From Woeseiaceae bacterium (lineage in GTDB: Bacteria > Pseudomonadota > Gammaproteobacteria > Steroidobacterales > Woeseiaceae): DNA of 32,483 nt. Where the stretch lies: NCBI GenBank assembly GCA_030065915.1, contig JASJCQ010000031.1, forward strand, positions 1-32,483, in the 5' to 3' direction. Below the pieces are notes generated by a model, which saw only the letters and a program-made list of their open reading frames with translations, searched no databases and had not been told where the DNA came from. Shown piece by piece: positions 1-8,078 of this stretch. Position 1 is the first letter of the stretch. Each line of letters opens with the position of its first letter. The position numbers and the translations under genes are program-made.

Positions 1-1
1 T

Positions 2-199
2 CCCGTCTTGCGGGCGAGCATTCGTGAACACCTCGACGATGAACAGATCGTCGAGATCTGCGTCGACGTCATGAAGTGGAGCCAGCAGAAGTCGCTGGTC
101 GCGACTCGCATCGAGGCGCCGGCCTCCGAAGAACACCTGACGCAACTCATCTTCGACGACAACGGCGATCCGGTGTTCGGAGGGCCGCTGACGAGCTAG
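2..199 (+). CDS. Carboxymuconolactone decarboxylase-like protein, C-terminal fragment (5' end outside window)
   Basis: The reading frame is open from the left edge (codons start at base 2) to a TAG stop at 197-199, so only about the last 65 residues are present. They contain DDEQIVEICVDVMKWSQQKSL and end in GDPVFGGPLTS. This resembles the last helix and tail of carboxymuconolactone decarboxylase/AhpD-like proteins, which are small helical enzymes, some with peroxidase-type CxxC sites. The active-site part lies outside the window, so function cannot be tested here. The gene is convergent with the outer-membrane protein gene and separated from it by 15 bases. The family call rests on motif memory only. 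Confidence 0.55.
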   Translation, partial: PVLRASIREHLDDEQIVEICVDVMKWSQQKSLVATRIEAPASEEHLTQLIFDDNGDPVFGGPLTS

Positions 200-214
200 T
201 CCGCGCGTCGTTCT

Positions 215-877
215 TCAGAATCGGAAAACGAGACCTGCGCGAGCTTCCCACTGTGTCAGCGTGTTGGACTCCACCGCGATCAGGCAGGCGGCGCCGCCGG
301 CGTCAGACTGGCAGAAGAGACTGCTATCGCTTTCGAGGAAGGTGGTAAATGCGCGCGCCTCGACTCGAACGCCCAGACGCTTCGTGGCGTTGAACTGCCA
401 GCCGCCGCCAAACGACGCCGAGAAGTAAGTCTCGGAGCCGAAGCCGGACGGATCCGGACTGAAGCGCGTGGCGCCGAGCGTCAGGGCGATAAACGGTCGC
501 AGGTCTTCGCCGTCGAAGAGGTATGTGCCGCCGATGTGGAAGTAATCGACGTCGATATCCAGGATCGGGTCTTCGATAAACAGGCCCTGGGTGTCGACCG
601 ACGTTTGTTGCCGTCCAAGCAAGAACTCCCACTGCGTGTTCTCCTCGACACGGCCGTTGACAATCACGCCGAACGCGTTGGAGTCCTTCAGTTCGAAGTC
701 TCTTTCGCCGGCTTCGTCGTCGAAGCTGCCGCCCATTCGATAGCCAGCATAGGGCGTCACCTCGTAACGAAGCGGCTTGTCCTGCGCGGTTGCGGGCGTA
801 ACCAGCAGCAGGCCAAGAAAACCCGCTACCAGCGGGATCAAGGTGCTGCGTATACCTGAAAACAATCCTGTGTTCAT
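215..877 (-). CDS. Outer-membrane beta-barrel protein (OmpW/porin-like fold)
   Basis: The product is 220 residues long. A Sec signal peptide covers residues 1-31, with a hydrophobic core around 12-27 and a cleavage site ATA|QD. The mature part shows alternating polar/hydrophobic strands, starting with YEVTPYAGYRMGGSF, and ends in phenylalanine (LVFRF). These are hallmarks of BamA-inserted 8-strand barrels. Two cysteines sit 12 residues apart or less in the last extracellular loop (LFCQSDAGGAAC) and could form a disulfide. This is an OprF/OmpW-like 'outer membrane beta-barrel' protein with no enzyme motif, so pore, adhesion or structural roles are all possible. It points away from the sulfatase gene. 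The signal peptide supports the start at 877. Confidence 0.8.
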   Translation of the reverse strand: MNTGLFSGIRSTLIPLVAGFLGLLLVTPATAQDKPLRYEVTPYAGYRMGGSFDDEAGERDFELKDSNAFGVIVNGRVEENTQWEFLLGRQQTSVDTQGLFIEDPILDIDVDYFHIGGTYLFDGEDLRPFIALTLGATRFSPDPSGFGSETYFSASFGGGWQFNATKRLGVRVEARAFTTFLESDSSLFCQSDAGGAACLIAVESNTLTQWEARAGLVFRF

Positions 878-992
878 CGAATTGGCAGTGTACCGGAATG
901 CCCCCTGACAGTTCGGGATACTTGGTCAGGAAACTACATCGTCAGCCCCTCCATACTTCGGCAGAGACCCGATGAGAAGTCGTCTTACGGAA

Positions 993-1033
993 CGCCACGA
1001 TTCCCAATAACGCCGACAAGCGTTAGCGTGGCG
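993..1033 (+). promoter_or_regulatory. Imperfect nested stem-loop in the leader of the alkylsulfatase gene
   Basis: An outer stem of 7 bp (CGCCACG 993-999 with CGTGGCG 1027-1033) encloses an inner perfect 6-bp stem (TAACGC 1008-1013 with GCGTTA 1020-1025) with a CGACAA loop. There is an 8-base bulge on one side. It lies 18 bases upstream of the GAGGGGG ribosome-binding site (1052-1058). It has no U-tract, so it is more likely a leader structure or protein-binding site than a terminator. Confidence 0.35.
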
Positions 1034-1064
1034 GAATAAGCAGGTACGTCTGAGGGGGTCCATC

Positions 1065-3062
1065 ATGCTTAGAACTCGACTTATTCCAGTGTTCTCGATT
1101 TTTCCGATGCTGGCGGCATGCGGTGGCGGAGCATCCACTGACGCCGGCCCCGCAGCGCCGGCGAGCGTCGACGACGTTGTCGCAGCGTCCGGCGCGACCA
1201 AAGCCCACAACGCGGCGGTTGCAGACTACCTGCCGTTCGGCGATACACGGGATTTCCAGAACGCAGCGCGCGGCTTCATCGCGTCGCTCGAGACCGGAAA
1301 AGTACTGACCGCCGACGGCAGGGTGTCCTACGACACGAACCAGTTCGAATTTCTCGAGGGCGATGCGCCGGACACGGTGAATCCCAGTTTCTGGCGCCAG
1401 AGCAAGCTGAACGCGATGGACGGCCTGTATGAAATCGGCGAGGGAATCTACCAGGTTCGCGGCATCGACCTCGCCAATATGTCATTCATCCGGGGCGAGA
1501 CCGGTTGGATCGTGGTCGATCCACTGACGATGATTGAGCCAGCGAAGGCCGGCCTCGCGCTGTTACGCGAGCACGTCGAAGACCTGCCAATCAGCGCCGT
1601 CATCATTACGCATTCGCACGCAGACCATTTCGGCGGGGTCAAGGGCGTTATCTCCGAACAGGAGATCGAAGAGCGCGGAGTCGATGTCATTGCGCCCGAG
1701 GGTTTCTTCGATGCATCCGTCAACGAGAACCTGATGGCCGGCAATCATATGACCCGGCGAGCGATGTACATGTTCGGCAACCTGTTGCCCAAATCCCCGG
1801 AAGGGTCGGTCGGATCCGGTCTTGGTACGACGACGGCCAACGGCACCCTGACAATCATCGAACCGACGATCGAGATCACGGAGAAACTGACCGAACTGAC
1901 CGTCGACGGTATCGACATGGTCTTCATGAATACGCCGGGTGCCGAGGCTCCGGCCGAGCTGATGTTCTACATGCCGGACAAGAAGGCGTTTTGCCAGGCG
2001 GAGATCATCAACCAGACGTTGCACAATCTTCTGACATTGCGCGGTGCCGAAGTACGCAGCGGGCTCTTGTGGTCCAAGTACATTCACGAGGCCATCGAAC
2101 TATTTGGCGACGAGGTCGAGATTTCTTTCGGCAGTCACCACTGGCCAACCTGGGGCAACGAGGAAATCATCGACTTCTGGAAGGTCCAGCGTGACACCTA
2201 CCGCTACATTCACGATGAAGTCTTACGGCTCGCCAACCACGGATACACACTGCACGAAGTGGGCGATGCCGTGAAACTGCCCGATAGCCTGGCCCGTGAG
2301 TTCGAGAATCGCGACTACTACGGCACGGTCAACCACAACGCGAAGGCCCAGTACCAGCTGTACTTTGGATATTTCACCGGGAATCCGGCCATGCTGTATG
2401 AACTCCCTCCTGAACAGGCCGGCGCGAAGTTCGTCGAGTACATGGGCGGCGCCGACAACGTCATCGCCAAGGCACAGGCAGACTTCGACGACGGTGAATA
2501 CCGCTGGGCGGCAACGGCGCTCAACCATGTCGTGTTCGCCGAACCGGAGAACATGTCGGCGAGAAGACTGCTTGCCAACGTCTACACACAGCTCGGCTAC
2601 CAGGCCGAAAGTGGGCCGTGGCGAAACTTCTATCTGACCGGCGCGAAGGAGCTCCGCGAGGGTGTCACGGCGTTGCCGGTGCCCAGCACGATGTCTGCCG
2701 ATATCGTCAGAAACCTCGACCTCGAGGCCTATCTCGACTTTCTCGCTGTCAGCCTGAATCATCCGGAGGCTGCGGGGCGCGTCATCACGTTGAACTACAT
2801 GCTGCCGGATCGTGGCGAAAAGTTCGTTCTCTACATCGAAAACGGCGTGCTCAATTACACGCTGGGCAAGCAGGCCGATGGTGCGGACGCCACCGTTACG
2901 GTCGACCGCCAGGTGCTCGACAACATCAACCTCGGCGCTACGACGATCGTCGATGCAATACAAGCGGGTGATGTGACGATCGAAGGCGACAGCGACAAGT
3001 TCATGGAATTCCTTGGACTGCTGGATCGATTCGATCTCTGGTTCAACATCGTTACGCCGTAA
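1065..3062 (+). CDS. Alkyl/aryl-sulfatase, SdsA1-type metallo-beta-lactamase fold, lipoprotein
   Basis: This predicted sulfatase would hydrolyse primary alkyl sulfates by C-O cleavage using a di-zinc site. The 665 residues start with a lipoprotein signal (lipobox LAAC, Cys19), so it is probably anchored in the envelope. The metallo-beta-lactamase motif THSHADH lies at 182-188. Glu294 (PGAEAPAE), Glu313 (QAEIINQTLHN) and His358 (SHHWPTWG) complete a ligand set whose spacing equals that remembered for Pseudomonas SdsA1 (H169/H171/D173/H174/E280/E299/H344), each shifted by 14. The alkylsulfatase dimerisation region (about 400-540) and a C-terminal SCP2-like lipid-binding domain (about 545-662) follow, so the length is normal. 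GAGGGGG six bases upstream supports the start. SdsA1 is secreted; lipidation here is a variation. It is probably a separate unit from the uronate genes. Confidence 0.9.
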   Translation: MLRTRLIPVFSIFPMLAACGGGASTDAGPAAPASVDDVVAASGATKAHNAAVADYLPFGDTRDFQNAARGFIASLETGKVLTADGRVSYDTNQFEFLEGDAPDTVNPSFWRQSKLNAMDGLYEIGEGIYQVRGIDLANMSFIRGETGWIVVDPLTMIEPAKAGLALLREHVEDLPISAVIITHSHADHFGGVKGVISEQEIEERGVDVIAPEGFFDASVNENLMAGNHMTRRAMYMFGNLLPKSPEGSVGSGLGTTTANGTLTIIEPTIEITEKLTELTVDGIDMVFMNTPGAEAPAELMFYMPDKKAFCQAEIINQTLHNLLTLRGAEVRSGLLWSKYIHEAIELFGDEVEISFGSHHWPTWGNEEIIDFWKVQRDTYRYIHDEVLRLANHGYTLHEVGDAVKLPDSLAREFENRDYYGTVNHNAKAQYQLYFGYFTGNPAMLYELPPEQAGAKFVEYMGGADNVIAKAQADFDDGEYRWAATALNHVVFAEPENMSARRLLANVYTQLGYQAESGPWRNFYLTGAKELREGVTALPVPSTMSADIVRNLDLEAYLDFLAVSLNHPEAAGRVITLNYMLPDRGEKFVLYIENGVLNYTLGKQADGADATVTVDRQVLDNINLGATTIVDAIQAGDVTIEGDSDKFMEFLGLLDRFDLWFNIVTP

Positions 3063-3090
3063 CTGTCGAGCCCGTTCTCCCGACGCTCAC

Positions 3091-3106
3091 CGCCTGGACG
3101 CAGGCG
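3091..3106. terminator. Possible small hairpin between convergent genes
   Basis: A 6-bp stem (CGCCTG 3091-3096 with CAGGCG 3101-3106) with a GACG loop lies between the convergent sulfatase and beta-helix genes. There is no T-run on either side, so intrinsic termination is doubtful. Confidence 0.25.
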
Positions 3107-3117
3107 AGAGACTTCAG

Positions 3118-4803
3118 CTAATCGTCCCGGAGACGTTCTGCCCTCTGATAATCATAGAGCGAGGGGACGGCCTCGAGATCAACATTTAACAATTCAACGT
3201 AGGGTGTCGGTCGATAGTCTAGTTTGAAGGTCCGATTTCCGTGTAGGCCGACAATACGTGCCAGTGGTCCCTCGTCGAGCCCTTGAACGGTCACTATTTC
3301 ATTCGCATGTGCCCCACCGGTAATCAGGACACGCAGGTTCCATGTCGTGTTGAAAGCGCCGTGTCCGGGCTGCCAGTATCCGGCGCCACTGCCATCGAAA
3401 ACGGGTGTCGCCGGTCCGCTCTCCGTCTGAATGGCCTGCATATGCAGGGTGACGTTGTCGAACAGATTCTGATGGTTCGCCCCCGCATGCTGGTCGAGCG
3501 TTGGCGTAGTGAACACCTCGGCATTCTTGTAAACGCATTTGGTTGACTGGGTGTTAAAGGTCAGTGAATGCAGCACCGGATTCATAACAGTCACGTTCTC
3601 TGCCAGAACATTGTGGACATTGCCCATGTGCACTGCATAATGCGCCCGCCGCGTGCCGTCGGAGATGATGTCCTGGTAGGTCAAATTGGCGCTGCTGTAG
3701 CTCAGGATGCCACTGTCCGCATTGGTGACGCGGATGTTCCTCGCCCAGGAGTCAAACGCAGTCGTGAAGTAGATGCCGTTGTAGCCTTGCTCCAGGTGAT
3801 GCCCGAAGTAAGGCGAGTCGGGAAACTCGAGGTGCAGGTCTTCGATGCCCACCTGCTGCAGTCCCTCCCATGGGGCTATCTGCGCGGGAATCGATTCATT
3901 CGCGTTGTGCAGAAGCGGGTCTGCCAGGGTGACTTCCACGCCATCGACCGATACAACGCGGGAGGTCTGGCGTACAAGCGGTCGTCCAGGGAACGACCAG
4001 TGGTGTGAGCCCGCACTCTTGTACTCGGAGGCATATAGTGACTTGATGATGCCCGCTTCGGGCCCTGCATCGTTAATCCACTGCAACTGAATGATGTCGC
4101 CAGACTCAATGTCAGCGGGTTTCGATAAGACGACGACCCGTTCGCCTCTGTTGCCTCTATCAATGTCGGCCAGCTTCTCTATCTCGGGATCGTATTCGAC
4201 CAGGTAAGGCGCGGTTCGCACGCCCGGCTTCTGTATCCAGATAAAGCCGCCGCTCCACGAGTACTCAGAGAAGTAATCGTCGAGGTTCTTGTCCGGTTCG
4301 ATCTGACGTTTCTCGAGCTTGACCAGGTATTGCCTGAGCTCGTCCAGGGAACCGCTCTTGTCGACCTGTTTCAGCGGCCGCGGGAAATGGAGTAGCGTGC
4401 CGCCTTTCCCCGAGCCTGCGCCTTGCAAGACGAAATCGGAACGCTCAATTCTCAGTACGTCGGAGATTCTGTAGCGGCCGGCCGAGAAGCGAACGATAAC
4501 GGGACCATCCAGTTTGTTTGCGTGATCGATCGCGGCGAGAACGGCTTTCGTGTCATCGATCTGGTCATCGGCCTTGGCGCCGAATTGGTCAACTTCGACA
4601 ACGGTCCCCGACGCCTCAGGGATCGCGTGTAAACCGTTCCGGTAACCCGCATAGGAGAAGTCAGGCAGGAAATTGGCCTCACTTATTGTCTCTGTAGACA
4701 ATAAGGCTGGGACCGCGTCGTTTGTTGTTTCCGCGTGCAGCTCAAGTGCCCCTAAAGACAGGCTGGCTATGCCGAGTACTGTAAAAAAAGTTATTTTTTT
4801 CAT
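3118..4803 (-). CDS. Secreted right-handed beta-helix protein, putative polysaccharide lyase/hydrolase of unassigned family
   Basis: The protein has 561 residues with a Sec signal peptide (MKKITFFTVLGIASLSLGALELHA|ETT). The upstream in-frame ATG at 4869 would bury this signal, so 4803 is preferred. After residue 65 comes a Pectate_lyase_3-type entry segment (VVEVDQFGAKADDQIDDTKAVLAAI, then an FSAGRYRISDVLRIE rung). Many short beta-helix turns follow from about 320 to 480 (GIEDLHLEF, WARNIRVTNADSG, LAENVTVMN). A conserved-looking acidic/histidine cluster occurs at D437-Q-H439-A-G-A-N-H444-Q-NLFDNV, followed by an NTTWNLR segment. These features recall secreted beta-helix carbohydrate-active proteins, but no catalytic set of a named PL or GH family could be matched. 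It is divergent from the TonB-dependent receptor and shares its control region, so a role on the same polysaccharide is inferred. Confidence 0.7.
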   Translation of the reverse strand: MKKITFFTVLGIASLSLGALELHAETTNDAVPALLSTETISEANFLPDFSYAGYRNGLHAIPEASGTVVEVDQFGAKADDQIDDTKAVLAAIDHANKLDGPVIVRFSAGRYRISDVLRIERSDFVLQGAGSGKGGTLLHFPRPLKQVDKSGSLDELRQYLVKLEKRQIEPDKNLDDYFSEYSWSGGFIWIQKPGVRTAPYLVEYDPEIEKLADIDRGNRGERVVVLSKPADIESGDIIQLQWINDAGPEAGIIKSLYASEYKSAGSHHWSFPGRPLVRQTSRVVSVDGVEVTLADPLLHNANESIPAQIAPWEGLQQVGIEDLHLEFPDSPYFGHHLEQGYNGIYFTTAFDSWARNIRVTNADSGILSYSSANLTYQDIISDGTRRAHYAVHMGNVHNVLAENVTVMNPVLHSLTFNTQSTKCVYKNAEVFTTPTLDQHAGANHQNLFDNVTLHMQAIQTESGPATPVFDGSGAGYWQPGHGAFNTTWNLRVLITGGAHANEIVTVQGLDEGPLARIVGLHGNRTFKLDYRPTPYVELLNVDLEAVPSLYDYQRAERLRDD

Positions 4804-5012
4804 GTAGTTAGTATCCAAGTCGGATAGTCGACAACCAGATTGTGTTGAGTTCGAACAATAACCTGACAAAGCTACGGCGGCAATGCTTCCTTTATATGCC
4901 CTGTGAACGGGTGAAAAGGCCCACTATTGACACCGGTGACAATTTAAGTATGCTTACTGTCGACGAAGTTCCAACCGTCATCGGGGAAACAACTTGCCAG
5001 GGGGGCAAACCA
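4804..5012. promoter_or_regulatory. Divergent control region between the beta-helix gene and the TonB receptor
   Basis: This 209-base AT-richer spacer separates the two divergent genes. Toward the receptor, TTGACA (4927-4932) and TATGCT (4949-4954) with a 16-base spacer make a plausible sigma70 promoter. This leaves a leader of roughly 50 bases before the GTG start at 5013, which has GGGGGG just upstream (5000-5005). The leader frame is open back to 4842, but that stretch lacks signal-peptide character and would precede the export signal, so it is read as untranslated. No clear promoter was found toward the beta-helix gene. Confidence 0.55.
4927..4942. promoter_or_regulatory. LacI-type operator overlapping the -35 box of the TonB receptor promoter
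   Basis: The sequence TTGACACCGGTGACAA pairs at 7 of 8 symmetric positions around a central CG, with a perfect core CACCGGTG. Such CG-centred 16-bp palindromes are typical of LacI-family operators. It covers the TTGACA box, so bound repressor would block RNA polymerase. The LacI regulator at 8992-10086 is the natural candidate ligand; this link is inference. Confidence 0.6.
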
Positions 5013-7943
5013 GTGAACTATCTACGTAGATTTTCTGCGCTCGCGCTATCCGTGACGACGCTAGTGTTTTCATCGGGAGCGATCGCGCAGGACGACGAGC
5101 CTATCGAAGAGGTCGTCGTCAAGGGCATTCGCGGATCTCTGTCCACCGCTGTAGACCAGAAGCGTAACGCGGACATTCTGAAAGAAGTCATTATTGCCGA
5201 GGACATTGGCAAGCTTCCGGATCAGAACCTGGCCGAGGTACTGGAGAACGTGACCGGCATCCAGATCACCCGCACCGCCGGTGTCGGCACCGGCGTCCAG
5301 ATCCGGGGAACGAATGCTAACCGCACCGAGATCAATGGTGTTTCAACGGTCGGCTCGGGCTCTGGGCGCAGTGGCATCGACTTCGAAGACGTCAACGCAT
5401 CGATTATCTCGGCAGTAGAGGTCATCAAGTCGCCTGAAGCGAAGACGATCGAAGGCTCGGTCGGCGGAACCATCAATCTCAGAACGATTCGCCCGTTGGA
5501 TCTGAATGAAACCCTCGGCGCTGTCCGACTGCAATGGGAAGACAGCAGCCTGAGTAGCGAAAGTGCACAACCTCGTTTCTCTGGCGCTTACGGTGACAAA
5601 TGGTCGACCGATTCGGGCGAGTTTGGCTTCGTGATCAGCGGTAGTTACACCGAGCAGGAATCAGTGTCATTCCGTCCTCGCACCGACCGTGACAATCGCG
5701 CGGCGCCGCCGGGGGCAGACCCTGCCGAATTCCTGGGTATCCAGTTCCTGGTCCAGGAACAGGAGAACTTCGATTACGAAACCATGAACCTGGCCACGAC
5801 GCTCGAATGGGCGCCAAACGACGAGTTGAAATTCAATCTTGATGTCATCGTTAATGAGCAGGAGCGCAGTCAGGACAGCTACAGACTGCAGGCATCGGGT
5901 GTCAGCGCGTTCCGAAACGTCAGCATTCCGACCGCGTTCGAGACCATCGACTTTGGTGTAGGGCCCGGAGTATTCCCGGCTGCACTGCGCGGCACGATCG
6001 AACCCGACCTGGATTTCGATGACGACGATCCGAACCTGCGCTTCTCAACAGACACCGGTTCACGTGTTACCGACAGCCAGATTCTCGCCCTTGGCGGAGA
6101 ATGGAGCGGTGAACGCTTGTCCGTCAGGGCCGAGATCGCGTCGACAACATCCGAGACGTCGAACCCGAACCTCAGCACAACGGTCAATTTCATCAATCCG
6201 AATTGCCCGCTGGACGGAACCAGCAACGATAACTGCACGCCGTTTGTCTATGACCTTAGTGGCGGAACGCTTGCCTGGGGTATCAACTTCGATTCACCGT
6301 TCGCGCCTTCTCCAGCAGATCTGACCAATCCGAACAACGTTGTTCTGGATCAGGTTATCGTCGGTCGCAACACCACGGACAACGATGAAACGGCGTTCCG
6401 CGTTGACTTCACGTACGATCTCGAGTGGAAGGCGGTTCAAACGGTTGACTTCGGCATCCGTTTCAATGAGTCATCGAGTGAATTCAACTCTATCGGCGAT
6501 CGCATCGGCGGCTTCAGCCAGATGGAAGATAGCCCCAACGGCGCCTTGTTCTCGGAGCTGCTCGTGCCGGGGCCGGACAACTATGGCGACGGTGACGGCA
6601 GGGACCTGTTCATCAGGAACTTCCTGCTCGTCGACCCGGACCGCTCATTTTCAGATCCTGACGGCGTTCTCGACATTATCGAAGCAGCCCTCGCCGCGCA
6701 CAGGGTCAACAACCCCACAGCAGATGGCGACCTGGTTGCAACGCTGTCATCAAGCGAAGACCAGTACTTCGACGTCAGTGAAGAGACGCTCGCACTGTAT
6801 GCCCAGGCTAACTTTGAGGCAGGCATCTTCCGCGGCAATGTCGGCTTCCGCTATATCGATTCTGACATCGATTCAGTGGCCTTCGGATTTGCAGACACGA
6901 ACGGCAATCGCTCACTTGAATCGACGAAGGGCAGCTACGATTTCTGGCTGCCGCGCATTAATGTCGTCGCCGAGGTAAGCGACGATGTGCAGCTTCGACT
7001 GGGGTATGGGTCAGATATCCGCCGGCCTGATTTCAGTGATATCAACACCGCGTTTGAATTCGACAACCAGGAAAACACCGCGGTCGAACTGGGTAATCCC
7101 GCCCTTGAGCCTGAAGAGGTCGACTCGTTCGACATTTCTATTGAGTGGTACTTCGCCGAAGCTGCTGTCGTGAGCCTGGGCTACTTCCGCAAGGAGCGCA
7201 CGAATATCTTCGGTAGAGAATTTGATGGCGCGGCTCTGCTGCCGAGCGATACGACGCCTGGCGGTCTCGAGCGCGAGACGGACCCGAGTTGCCCGGGCGG
7301 CGGTATCTTCAACCCCACCGTTGTGCCGAACATCCTTGGCGACCCCGACACTTTGGGTCTGTGTGTCGACCAGTCATTCCCGGTCAACGATCCCGAGACG
7401 ACGACGCAGAAGGGCTTTGAATTGGCCTTTCAGTACGACCTCGCGAGACATGAAGACACGCTGGGTTGGGCGTCAGGATTTGGTGTACTGGCCAACTACA
7501 CGAAACAGGACTTCAGTGGCGGTTCAGCCGAAGACTGCACGTCAGGCCGAGGCGAGCAGGTGCTCGGTCCGGATATCTGCAAGCTCGAAGGCCTGCTCGA
7601 CTTTTCAGAGGATGCGTACAACCTGACGCTCTACTATGAGAAATATGGCCTGTCAGCCAGGGCGCGCTACACGTGGCGTGAGGGTTTCCGCACCGAGGAC
7701 TTCGGCGGCGGCGCCAACACCAGCGGTAGCAGCACGTTCAGTTTCCCGGTTCACACGTTGGACAGGGGCCAGCTGAACGCCAGCATCAACTATGCAATCA
7801 ATGACAACATTGATATTGGCATTGAAGCTGTAAATCTGACCGAAGAGCGTATCGATCAGCACTGTGTTAGTGAGACCGGCCCCCTTTGTTTCGTTGGTCT
7901 CCCGGACCGGAGGATCGTTTTCGGCGGTATTTATCGCTTCTAA
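5013..7943 (+). CDS. TonB-dependent outer-membrane receptor (Xanthomonas/Caulobacter type), probably for alginate oligosaccharides
   Basis: The protein has 976 residues from a GTG start at 5013. The signal peptide is residues 1-25 (AIA|QDDEP), followed directly by a TonB-box-like segment IEEVVVKGIRGSL. The plug domain follows with KLPDQNLAEVLENVTGIQI, VQIRGTNANRTEINGV and the VEVIKSPEAKTIEGSVGGTINL end. The rest is a 22-strand-type barrel rich in aromatic and acidic residues, ending with RIVFGGIYRF and a terminal Phe. This is the TIGR01782-like family used for TonB/ExbBD-driven uptake of oligosaccharides across the outer membrane in gamma- and alphaproteobacteria that lack SusD. The divergent beta-helix protein, downstream lyases and uronate genes suggest uronate oligosaccharides as substrate. 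A strong terminator follows, so it is probably monocistronic. Confidence 0.9.
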   Translation: MNYLRRFSALALSVTTLVFSSGAIAQDDEPIEEVVVKGIRGSLSTAVDQKRNADILKEVIIAEDIGKLPDQNLAEVLENVTGIQITRTAGVGTGVQIRGTNANRTEINGVSTVGSGSGRSGIDFEDVNASIISAVEVIKSPEAKTIEGSVGGTINLRTIRPLDLNETLGAVRLQWEDSSLSSESAQPRFSGAYGDKWSTDSGEFGFVISGSYTEQESVSFRPRTDRDNRAAPPGADPAEFLGIQFLVQEQENFDYETMNLATTLEWAPNDELKFNLDVIVNEQERSQDSYRLQASGVSAFRNVSIPTAFETIDFGVGPGVFPAALRGTIEPDLDFDDDDPNLRFSTDTGSRVTDSQILALGGEWSGERLSVRAEIASTTSETSNPNLSTTVNFINPNCPLDGTSNDNCTPFVYDLSGGTLAWGINFDSPFAPSPADLTNPNNVVLDQVIVGRNTTDNDETAFRVDFTYDLEWKAVQTVDFGIRFNESSSEFNSIGDRIGGFSQMEDSPNGALFSELLVPGPDNYGDGDGRDLFIRNFLLVDPDRSFSDPDGVLDIIEAALAAHRVNNPTADGDLVATLSSSEDQYFDVSEETLALYAQANFEAGIFRGNVGFRYIDSDIDSVAFGFADTNGNRSLESTKGSYDFWLPRINVVAEVSDDVQLRLGYGSDIRRPDFSDINTAFEFDNQENTAVELGNPALEPEEVDSFDISIEWYFAEAAVVSLGYFRKERTNIFGREFDGAALLPSDTTPGGLERETDPSCPGGGIFNPTVVPNILGDPDTLGLCVDQSFPVNDPETTTQKGFELAFQYDLARHEDTLGWASGFGVLANYTKQDFSGGSAEDCTSGRGEQVLGPDICKLEGLLDFSEDAYNLTLYYEKYGLSARARYTWREGFRTEDFGGGANTSGSSTFSFPVHTLDRGQLNASINYAINDNIDIGIEAVNLTEERIDQHCVSETGPLCFVGLPDRRIVFGGIYRF

Positions 7944-7981
7944 GTGGAGCGTCGTCGAAAATGAAAATCTGATCCGACATG

Positions 7982-8013
7982 AAGCCCCGGCACCCGCCGC
8001 CGGGGCTTTTTTT
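7982..8013 (+). terminator. Rho-independent terminator after the TonB receptor
   Basis: A perfect 10-bp stem (AAGCCCCGGC 7982-7991 with GCCGGGGCTT 7999-8008), a 7-base loop and a run of seven T residues (8007-8013) lie 39 bases after the stop codon. Confidence 0.93.
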
Positions 8014-8078
8014 GACCACTAGATTGCTGATCAGTACAACAATAAGATTGTCCATGGCTCTCCACCCTTCGGCTGCTG

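Noticed and set aside
2223..2963. Minus-strand open frame of 246 codons
   Set aside because: Antisense to the alkylsulfatase gene, with no recognisable motif.
4842..5012. In-frame upstream extension of the TonB receptor
   Set aside because: The extension would place 57 hydrophilic residues before a clear signal peptide. It also overlaps the promoter and operator. The GTG at 5013 with GGGGGG upstream is preferred.
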